Below the pieces are notes generated by a model that made no database searches, was not told where the DNA came from, and saw nothing but the letters and a program-made list of their open reading frames with translations. 25,942 nucleotides of DNA from Campylobacterales bacterium (GTDB lineage: Bacteria; Campylobacterota; Campylobacteria; Campylobacterales; JAADDG01). The DNA lies in contig JALVCR010000216.1 in the NCBI GenBank assembly GCA_027009865.1, forward strand, positions 1 through 25,942, given 5' to 3'. Made by a program: the position numbers and the translations under genes. Positions 7,526 to 13,099 of this stretch are shown piece by piece; within the stretch, counting starts at the first letter, position 1, and every line of letters starts with the position of its first letter.

Positions 7526-7531
7526 TATAAC
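7526..7531 (+). promoter_or_regulatory. Probable -10 of the secG operon
   Basis: TATAAC about 20 bases before the chosen secG start; the only good -10 between the divergent bioC and secG genes. It would drive the six-gene run up to 11186. Confidence 0.4.
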
Positions 7532-7550
7532 ATAGATGAGGGATTTTTTG

Positions 7551-7898
7551 ATGTTAAAGATTGTTTTGATTTTACAATTTGTTTTGGCTGTCGTTTTAAC
7601 TATTGCGGTTCTTTTGCAAAAGAGCTCTTCTATAGGTTTGGGAGCTTATAGCGGAAGCAACGAATCGCTTTTTGGAGCCAAAGGTCCTGCCGGTTTTTTG
7701 GCTAAATTTACTTTTATAGTCGGTTTTTTGTTTGTAGTAAATACGCTTGCTTTGGGATATATTTACAATAAAGAGAAAAAGGCTTCCATAGCGGAAGATA
7801 TAAAAGTTGAAAAGAAAGCTCCGATTCCAGCTCCTGTGGTTCCGAAAGCTTCTAATGAAGCTGATATACCCAAAGCGCCGAATGAGAGCGCAAAATAA
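7551..7898 (+). CDS. secG: Protein translocase subunit SecG
   Basis: 115 residues with two membrane helices (about 3-22 and 46-70) around the conserved SecG loop LLQKSSSIGLGAYSGSNESLFGAKGPAGFLAKFT. SecG assists SecYE and SecA in protein export. The tail (about 76-115) is a Lys/Ala/Pro-rich extension (KKAPIPAPVVPKA) often seen in epsilonproteobacterial SecG. An upstream ATG at 7536 is in frame, but GAGGGA between the two ATGs places the start at 7551 with 7-8 base spacing. First gene of secG-frr-pyrE, an order I recall from Campylobacter. Confidence 0.95.
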   Translation: MLKIVLILQFVLAVVLTIAVLLQKSSSIGLGAYSGSNESLFGAKGPAGFLAKFTFIVGFLFVVNTLALGYIYNKEKKASIAEDIKVEKKAPIPAPVVPKASNEADIPKAPNESAK

Positions 7899-7915
7899 TC
7901 ATAAAGGAGGAATTT

Positions 7916-8476
7916 ATGACGCTTGAGGAGATATACGAGCATACAAAAGATTCTATGCAAAAGAGCATAGAGGTTTTAAAAAAGGATTTTACGACTTTAA
8001 GAAGCGGAAGGGTTTCAACCTCTATTTTAGATAGCGTTAAAGTAGATTATTACGGAACTCCCACCCCGTTAAACCAAGTAGCTACCGTTTTGGCTACCGA
8101 TGCTACCACAATTACCATCTCCCCGTGGGAGAAGAATATGCTAAAAGAGATTGAAAGAGCGATTCAAGAGGCAAATATAGGAGTAAATCCCAATAATGAC
8201 GGAGAGAGTATAAAGCTTTTCTTTCCTCCAATGACTGTAGAGCAGAGAAAAGAGAATGTCAAAAAAGCTAAAGCAATGGGGGAGAAGGCAAAAGTTGCCA
8301 TTAGAAACGTAAGAAAAGATGCAAACAATAAAATAAAACATCTTGAAAAAGATAAAGAGATTACCGAAGATGAAGCTAAAAGAGCTCATGATCAGATTCA
8401 AAAATATACCGATGATTTTGTAAAGAAAGTGGATGAGCTTGTAAAGGCTAAAGAAAACGAGCTTATGAAAGTGTAA
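7916..8476 (+). CDS. frr: Ribosome recycling factor
   Basis: 186 residues, the usual RRF length. It starts MTLEEIYEHTKDSMQKSIE and holds the family signatures TLRSGRVSTSILD, VDYYGTPTPLNQVA, PWEKNMLKEIERAI, NDGESIKLFFPPMTVEQRK, and RNVRKDANNKIK in the long three-helix bundle. With EF-G it splits the post-termination ribosome. It has a textbook SD (AAGGAGG) 5 bases before the ATG, 17 bases after secG, and only one base separates its stop from pyrE. Confidence 0.98.
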   Translation: MTLEEIYEHTKDSMQKSIEVLKKDFTTLRSGRVSTSILDSVKVDYYGTPTPLNQVATVLATDATTITISPWEKNMLKEIERAIQEANIGVNPNNDGESIKLFFPPMTVEQRKENVKKAKAMGEKAKVAIRNVRKDANNKIKHLEKDKEITEDEAKRAHDQIQKYTDDFVKKVDELVKAKENELMKV

Positions 8477-8477
8477 A

Positions 8478-9086
8478 ATGGATATAAAAAAGATATACGA
8501 AGATTCCAAAGCCCTTTTAAAGGGGCATTTTCTTCTAAGCAGCGGCAATCATTCAGAGTTTTATCTTCAAAGCGCGAAAGTTTTGGAAAATCCAAAAACC
8601 GCCGAGATTCTTGCAAAAGAGCTTGCAAAAGAGATACAAAAATCCTCTCTTTTGATAGATACGGTATGCTCTCCAGCTTTGGGAGGTTTATTGGCAGGAT
8701 ATGAGCTTGCAAGGGCTCTTAAAGTTAGATTTATCTTTGCCGAGAGAGTGCAGGGTGTAATGACAATTAGAAGAGGATTTGAGATAAAAAAGGGCGAGAG
8801 GATTTTAATCTGCGAAGATGTGATAACAACCGGAAAATCAGCAATGGAGGCCGCAAAAGTGGTAGAAGAGATGGGCGGAGAGGTTGTAGGTTTTGCAGCT
8901 TTGGCCAACAGAGGCTTTTGCCATAGAGAGGGAAGCTCTATAAAGAGGGCTTCAAATTGCAAACTTCCTCCTAATTTGCCTTTTTTTGCGCTTGAAGATT
9001 TTACTTTTGAAATCTACTCTCCCGATAATTGCCCTCTTTGCAAAAAGGGAAACAGGGCTGTTAAGCCAGGAAGCAGAGGAAACTGA
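8478..9086 (+). CDS. pyrE: Orotate phosphoribosyltransferase
   Basis: 202 residues. The PRPP-binding signature is ILICEDVITTGKSA (about 110-123). The N-terminal part has GHFLLSSGNHSEFYLQ, the orotate-side loop of this PyrE subgroup, and RVQGVMTIRRGFEIKKGE precedes the PRPP loop. The C-terminal CPLCKKGNRAVKPGSR is the extension seen in the longer PyrE of Campylobacterota; its CxxC pair could bind metal, though this is unproven. The enzyme makes orotidine 5'-phosphate from orotate and PRPP in pyrimidine synthesis. Start one base after the frr stop suggests translational coupling. Confidence 0.96.
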   Translation: MDIKKIYEDSKALLKGHFLLSSGNHSEFYLQSAKVLENPKTAEILAKELAKEIQKSSLLIDTVCSPALGGLLAGYELARALKVRFIFAERVQGVMTIRRGFEIKKGERILICEDVITTGKSAMEAAKVVEEMGGEVVGFAALANRGFCHREGSSIKRASNCKLPPNLPFFALEDFTFEIYSPDNCPLCKKGNRAVKPGSRGN

Positions 9087-9095
9087 TTTTAGAAG

Positions 9096-9560
9096 ATGCG
9101 CTGGAGAGACGTAAAACAAAAAAGAATCCCTAAAAAGAGAGCTGTAAAAGAAGAGTTTAAATACGCCTCTCTTTTTTCAAGGCTTAAAGCTTTCATTACC
9201 GATATGTTTTTGATTATGATGCCTATAGCTTATAGTGTTACATATCTTGTTATGGGAAGCAAAGAGGCTTTTCAATCTTCGTCTCTTGCAAGATGGTCTC
9301 TTGGAATAATTTACGGAATTATTGTAGTAATTTTTTGGGTTAAAACCGGACAGACCCCCGGATACAAAGCTTATGATATTAAAGTAATAGATAAAGATAC
9401 AAAGAAACCTCCAAATTTAATTCAAGCTATTTTAAGATACCTTCTATTTTTGATAAGCGCCACTTCGATAGTCGGTATTTTGGTCGGCTATTTTAGAAAA
9501 GATAGGCAAATGTTTCATGATCTTTTTTCAAAAACTGTTGTAATTAGCTTAGAAAAATAG
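9096..9560 (+). CDS. RDD-family membrane protein
   Basis: 154 residues. A basic N-terminus (RWRDVKQKRIPKKR) is followed by LFSRLKAFITDMFLIMMPI, which carries the Arg and Asp that name the RDD family, and three to four membrane helices (about 35-55, 66-86 and 108-130). GQTPGYKAYDIKVI and the closing DRQMFHDLFSKTVVI are also typical. RDD proteins are poorly characterised; some are linked to sodium/proton exchange or stress. It sits 9 bases after pyrE in the same operon. Family assignment is firm, function is not. Confidence 0.88.
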   Translation: MRWRDVKQKRIPKKRAVKEEFKYASLFSRLKAFITDMFLIMMPIAYSVTYLVMGSKEAFQSSSLARWSLGIIYGIIVVIFWVKTGQTPGYKAYDIKVIDKDTKKPPNLIQAILRYLLFLISATSIVGILVGYFRKDRQMFHDLFSKTVVISLEK

Positions 9561-9567
9561 ATTTTTA

Positions 9568-10668
9568 ATGTTTTGGCTCTTTAGCGCTTTTTTCTTTTTT
9601 AATTTTTCCATTGTCGGGGTTTATGTCGTTTTTTTGCCAAAGATTTTAAAAGAGATAGGCTATGAGGCTTTTGAGATAGGGGTTGTTTTCTCTGCGGCTC
9701 CTTTGATTCGTTTTTTTATGCCCTTTTTCTTTTTAAAACATTTCTCTTTAAATAAAAGAGTTGTATCTTTGGCTCTTTTAACTCTTTTTTTAAGCGTTCT
9801 ATCTTTTTATATTACTATAGATAATTTTTATCTTTTTTTAATTTCTATTCTTCTATATTCCCTCTCTTCATCAGTTATTCTGCCCTATATAGAATCTTTT
9901 TCTGTGGATTTTTTGAAAAAAGATGGGTATGGCAAAGCAAGACTCTTTGGCTCTTTGGGGTTTATGATAGCCTCTTTGGCGCTGGCTAAATTTTTAAAAT
10001 CCTATATTGACGGACTCAATTTCTTCCTGTTTTTTACCCTTATGACAATATTTTTTTCTATTTTGATTTTAATCATTTATAAAGATAGAGATTTTAAAAA
10101 AAGAGCAAAGAGAGAGAGAGGATTTAGTTTTGGCAAAGATTTGGGACTTTGGATTAACATATTTTTAATGCAAGTTAGCTTTGGGGCATTTTATAACTTT
10201 TTTACCATTTATGAAAATTCTCACGGGGTTGGAATAGATGATGTTAGCTATCTTTGGTCTTTTAGTATTATTTGTGAAATGGCGGTTTTTTATTTTCAAT
10301 CTATCTTTTTGAAAGCTAATCTAAGATTTTTGATATCTATTTCTACTCTTATAACCTCTTTTAGGTGGCTTATTATCTATCTTTTTCCTTCAAATTTAAT
10401 GTTTTTATATTTTGAACAGAGTTTGCATGCTGTAAGTTTTGCTCTCTATCATAGTGCGGTTTTAAACTATTTATATAAAATATATGAAAATAAGAAACTC
10501 TCTTTTCAATTTTATTATGGATTTGGTTTTGGGCTTGGAGGATTTATAGGCTCCATTCTTTCTGGTTATCTATATGGGAAAAATCTCTTTTTGTATGCTT
10601 CATTGATAGCTTTTTTAGGTTATCTCTCTATGAGCAGGGTTGTTTTGAAGGTTAGAGATTGGATATAA
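9568..10668 (+). CDS. MFS permease (MFS_1-like group)
   Basis: 366 residues, nearly all hydrophobic, with about 11-12 membrane helices. It begins with no signal peptide (MFWLFSAFFFFNFSIVGVYVVFLPKIL) and resembles the HcaT/YgaY-type MFS proteins, with GYGKARLFGSLGF as the conserved loop (the GxxR.wGS motif of this group) and GFGFGLGGFIGSILSGYLYG near the end. The substrate is unknown. The ATG is 7 bases after the RDD stop and has no SD, so it probably relies on coupling. It is fifth in the secG operon. Confidence 0.85.
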   Translation: MFWLFSAFFFFNFSIVGVYVVFLPKILKEIGYEAFEIGVVFSAAPLIRFFMPFFFLKHFSLNKRVVSLALLTLFLSVLSFYITIDNFYLFLISILLYSLSSSVILPYIESFSVDFLKKDGYGKARLFGSLGFMIASLALAKFLKSYIDGLNFFLFFTLMTIFFSILILIIYKDRDFKKRAKRERGFSFGKDLGLWINIFLMQVSFGAFYNFFTIYENSHGVGIDDVSYLWSFSIICEMAVFYFQSIFLKANLRFLISISTLITSFRWLIIYLFPSNLMFLYFEQSLHAVSFALYHSAVLNYLYKIYENKKLSFQFYYGFGFGLGGFIGSILSGYLYGKNLFLYASLIAFLGYLSMSRVVLKVRDWI

Positions 10669-10691
10669 TGATAAAAATTATGGAGAATTAT

Positions 10692-11186
10692 ATGAAGAGA
10701 TATTTTTTTATTTTACCGCTTTTAATGCTTTTTCAAGGATGCGAGCTTCTTGAGCCTATATATTTTGAAACTCCTAAAGTATCTCAAAATATTCCTACCG
10801 TAAAAACGGTAGATAAAATAAAATGGAAAAGAAAAGAGGAAAAGTTGGAGTATGAAGGTTATATAATTGATAAAAGTTACGATCAAAACTTAAAGATGTG
10901 GAAATATCTCTTTAAAAGCAGCGACGGAGGGGAGATAAAATTTTTCTATAACCTGAAACTTGGGTATGATGGGGATTTAATAAAAGTTTCTTTAAAAAAA
11001 GAGGGAAATATTTTAGTTCTTGATGATGTAAATTTAATAATTGAAAATTTAGATAGAAATAGATTTGTAGAAAGTTACGATTCTTCCGAAAAAATTTATA
11101 AAAAAAAGAATCTAAAAAAGAGAACTTTAGATAGACTCAATAGAAAACTTGGAGTTCCAAAAGTAGAAAGAATAAATATTTATTAA
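10692..11186 (+). CDS. Putative lipoprotein, unknown function
   Basis: 164 residues. Signal peptide MKRYFFILPLLMLFQGC has a lipobox LFQGC, with Cys17 as the lipidated residue. The start at 10692 is chosen because GGAG is 6 bases upstream; a longer frame from 10659 would overlap the permease and put extra residues before the signal. The mature part has an OB-like beta-rich stretch (LEYEGYIIDKSYDQNLKMWKY, then DLIKVSLKKEGNILVL) and a basic C-terminus (KKKNLKKRTLDRLNRKLG). It is conserved-looking but I do not recognise a family. Last gene of the operon. Confidence 0.8.
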   Translation: MKRYFFILPLLMLFQGCELLEPIYFETPKVSQNIPTVKTVDKIKWKRKEEKLEYEGYIIDKSYDQNLKMWKYLFKSSDGGEIKFFYNLKLGYDGDLIKVSLKKEGNILVLDDVNLIIENLDRNRFVESYDSSEKIYKKKNLKKRTLDRLNRKLGVPKVERINIY

Positions 11187-11208
11187 ATTTTTTAGAGATT
11201 TATTTTAG

Positions 11209-11241
11209 GTTTACCGTTTGTTTACTTTGAGGGATTATAAT
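11209..11241 (+). promoter_or_regulatory. Pho-box-like promoter of candidate sRNA 1
   Basis: GTTTAC-N5-GTTTAC-N10-TATAAT. The two hexamers are 11 bases apart (11209, 11220) and the second starts 16 bases before the -10 (11236-11241). That is the geometry of PhoB-type activated promoters and close to the Campylobacter PhosR box as I recall it (GTTTC repeats at 11-base period). No separate -35 is seen. The regulator is inferred; another OmpR-family protein is possible. Confidence 0.55.
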
Positions 11242-11246
11242 TTCAA

Positions 11247-11322
11247 TGTAGCTAAACGAGAGATGGAAATCATCCGACACTCCTTTTGATGAGTAAGCGC
11301 CTTTTGCCCGGGGCGCTTTCTT
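11247..11322 (+). ncRNA. Candidate small RNA 1 with anti-SD hairpin loop
   Basis: The predicted transcript of about 76 bases starts 5-7 bases after the TATAAT and ends at a GC-rich terminator hairpin. It contains a hairpin TCATC/GATGA (11270-11274 with 11288-11292) exposing a 13-base loop CGACACTCCTTTT. The CACTCCTTT part is complementary to AAAGGAGTG-type Shine-Dalgarno sequences. No plausible ORF is present; the only ATG is at once followed by TAG. CU-rich loops that block SDs are known in Helicobacter RepG and in RsaE/RoxS-type sRNAs. I know no Rfam family that matches. Ends are predictions. Confidence 0.6.
11295..11321 (+). terminator. Intrinsic terminator of candidate sRNA 1
   Basis: AAGCGCC / GGCGCTT stem (7 bp, 11295-11301 with 11312-11318) with a 10-base loop, followed by TTTCTT. 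The T-run is short, but the placement right after the anti-SD hairpin fits. Confidence 0.6.
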
Positions 11323-11376
11323 ATGTGACTTCATTTCTTACTTGAGTTGCGTTTGCGGCGGTCTGAGTTTTTGGAT

Positions 11377-11409
11377 ATTTACTTTTTATTTACTTTGAAC
11401 AGTTATAAT
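11377..11409 (+). promoter_or_regulatory. Pho-box-like promoter of candidate sRNA 2
   Basis: ATTTAC-N5-ATTTAC-N10-TATAAT, with the same spacing as the first copy (hexamers at 11377 and 11388, -10 at 11404-11409). The outer half-site is not part of the best-conserved duplicated block, yet it keeps the 11-base phase, which argues for function. Confidence 0.55.
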
Positions 11410-11414
11410 TTCAA

Positions 11415-11540
11415 TGTAGCTAAACGATAGGCGAAAGTCATCCGACACTCCTTTTGATAAAAACCGGCGTTTAGCCCAACGCCGGTTAAGCCCGAAAATA
11501 TCAGAGTATCCGACTCATCCTTTTGATGACTCTCCATTTT
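11415..11540 (+). ncRNA. Candidate small RNA 2 with two anti-SD modules
   Basis: This begins like sRNA 1 and carries the same ATCCGACACTCCTTTTGAT module at 11440-11458, here with a weaker closing stem. Instead of a terminator with T-run, it continues into a perfect 10-bp GC-rich hairpin (11462-11487) and then a third related module at 11503-11533: AGAGT-ATC, loop CGACTCATCCTTTT, GAT-G-ACTCT. A short T-run (TTTT, 11537-11540) follows. The 3' end may be at either hairpin. The sequence encodes no plausible protein. Confidence 0.5.
11462..11487. terminator. Strong GC hairpin inside candidate sRNA 2
   Basis: AACCGGCGTT / AACGCCGGTT, a perfect 10-bp stem with a 6-base loop. AAGCCCG follows rather than a T-run, so it is a stable structure or RNase-resistant 3' end rather than a standard terminator. 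Confidence 0.5.
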
Positions 11541-11778
11541 AGCAAACTTATTTTTAAAAAAAACTTGAAAAGAGCTTTCCTCAATAAAAAATCGTTTCTT
11601 TTTTATAAAAAAAGTTAACTTAATAGGCTATTTTATTAAAATATTAATATTTTTTTATTCCAATATTTTAATTTGTATATTTTTGTAATTTATAATAATA
11701 AAGTTTATTGAATTTCTTTTCTCTTAATGAATGATTTATCATCTTTATGATATATTATTTATAACTATAAAGTAAGAA
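11541..11778. other. AT-rich leader/promoter region of the porin
   Basis: No gene is seen here. The best promoter element is TATAAT at 11691-11696, about 80 bases before the porin start. It lacks the 11-base hexamer repeats seen at the sRNA promoters. The rest is long A and T runs, which may be curved DNA or UP-like elements. Confidence 0.4.
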
Positions 11779-13005
11779 ATGAAGATGAAAAAGGGCGAAT
11801 TTACATTTATATTAACTTTACTTTTATCGGCTTTAATGTTTAACTCTTCATATGCCAAAAGTTTGGAAGAGGCTATGAAAGAGATGAAAGTAAGCGGTGA
11901 GGCGAAAATAGAGTATAATCACCAAAAAATAAAGCCCGATCCTCTTTTGGATTTTAAAGACTCTTCATCTTCCAATTTATTTTCTTACAGAGGGATTTTA
12001 AGAATAGCCACGCCGGTAATAGACGGTCTTCAAATGGTAATGGAGGGGCTTTTTCAAGATAGAAACGGCCATATAGAAAATATTCCATCTACCGATAGAG
12101 TTTTTAATGTATATCAATTATACGGCACTTATATTTTATCAAACAGCAAAACCAATTTCATTTTGGGAAGGCAGTATGTCAATACTCCCTTTACCAACGA
12201 ATTAATTTCTACCGGTTTTAAAGTAACCAATAAAGATTTGCCGGGATGGATTTTTAGCGTTATGGCTTTTAAAGATATGAAAGATAGAAACGATGAGCTT
12301 TATTACTATATTTCCGATTTTAAATCTTCAAAAGATAAAAATATTAAAGATAAGAAGTTTTACGGAGTAGGAGCGGAGGGCTCTTTTGGAGTGATTCCTT
12401 TGAAAATATGGGTTGGAAATATTGAAGATGTAACCAAAAATGTTTTTGCGGAAGCAAAATATGGCATCAATTACCAAGGTTTTGATATAGGAGTCAAAGG
12501 GCAGTATTGTCTAAGTTCAGTAGATGATAAAGTGAAAAAATTTTCCGATATGGATGATTCTACTTTTTACGGAGTATGCGCTAAAGTTGGAAATACCGTT
12601 TTTAACGCAAAAGCGGGTTACACTTATATAGATACCGAGAATAATAAAAAAGGTTTTGTTTCATTTCAAGATAGCGGTTCTTTCATAACTGCCGGAGAGA
12701 TGATGAAGTATAAAAAAGGGCTTTCAGTAGATTTAAATTACGGAGAGACAAAGACATGGTTTATTACCACAAGAATTAATATTTTACCGATAAAAGGCCT
12801 TAGTTTGAGAGCCGATTATGTTAATGTGGAAAATACGATAGTCTCAAGAGACAGAGACGCCGAAGAGTTTGTAATAGGGGGAAAATATAAATTTAATAAA
12901 AGATTGAATTTCAAAACTTGGTATTCGATTTTTAAAGACGACTCAAAAGATACTCCAAAAATTGATCAAAGCACTTTTCATTTTGAGGCTAAATATAAAT
13001 TTTAG
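11779..13005 (+). CDS. Outer membrane porin (Campylobacter MOMP / Opr-like)
   Basis: 408 residues. Signal peptide about 1-26 (cut near SYA|KSL), then the SLEEAMKEMKVSGEAKIEY N-terminus shared by epsilonproteobacterial MOMP-like porins, followed by alternating amphipathic strands and a C-terminal Phe (FHFEAKYKF), the BamA recognition signal. Features such as FILGRQYVNTPFTNEL and DLNYGETKTWFITTRINILPI fit the 18-strand Opr family. It would form a diffusion channel; the substrate is unknown. The SD is weak (AGTAAGAA), so it may be sensitive to leader structure or sRNA. It stands alone between the sRNA locus and ccsBA. Confidence 0.85.
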   Translation: MKMKKGEFTFILTLLLSALMFNSSYAKSLEEAMKEMKVSGEAKIEYNHQKIKPDPLLDFKDSSSSNLFSYRGILRIATPVIDGLQMVMEGLFQDRNGHIENIPSTDRVFNVYQLYGTYILSNSKTNFILGRQYVNTPFTNELISTGFKVTNKDLPGWIFSVMAFKDMKDRNDELYYYISDFKSSKDKNIKDKKFYGVGAEGSFGVIPLKIWVGNIEDVTKNVFAEAKYGINYQGFDIGVKGQYCLSSVDDKVKKFSDMDDSTFYGVCAKVGNTVFNAKAGYTYIDTENNKKGFVSFQDSGSFITAGEMMKYKKGLSVDLNYGETKTWFITTRINILPIKGLSLRADYVNVENTIVSRDRDAEEFVIGGKYKFNKRLNFKTWYSIFKDDSKDTPKIDQSTFHFEAKYKF

Positions 13006-13031
13006 TTTTAAATCCTCTTTTTACACGCTAT

Positions 13032-13064
13032 GTTAGCCTTCTGTTAATCTAATCTTTGTATAAT
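13032..13064 (+). promoter_or_regulatory. Promoter of ccsBA with the same 11-base repeat geometry
   Basis: GTTAGC-N5-GTTAAT-N10-TATAAT (hexamers at 13032 and 13043, -10 at 13059-13064). The spacing equals that of the two sRNA promoters, though the half-sites agree less well. It lies 36 bases before the gene start. Confidence 0.4.
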
Positions 13065-13099
13065 TTAGCACTATTTTTTTCTGTTTATTAGGGGGAATG

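Larger units (their letters stand above)
11221..11458 (+). repeat. Tandem 70-base direct repeat (168-base period) of promoter plus RNA leader
   Basis: Bases 11221-11290 and 11389-11458 align without gaps, 61 of 70 identical by my count. The identical blocks are the upstream TTTACTTTGA, the -10 through GTAGCTAAACGA (24 bases), and the last 21 bases containing ATCCGACACTCCTTTTGAT. The differences are confined to a 5-base spacer before the -10 and a 10-base linker. Conservation of promoter and loop with drift between them suggests two selected RNA genes. Confidence 0.85.

Noticed and set aside
8141..8962. Several minus-strand frames over frr and pyrE
   Set aside because: Both plus-strand genes are certain by family; the opposite frames have no SD or recognisable domain.
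11221..11540. CRISPR array or insertion sequence ends
   Set aside because: Only two long copies plus one short module, with promoters inside the repeat and no spacers of equal length; no transposase or inverted ends nearby.
11209..11540. Known riboswitch upstream of the porin
   Set aside because: The units have their own terminator or hairpins far from the porin start and do not show preQ1, c-di-GMP, SAM or guanidine consensus elements that I can recognise.
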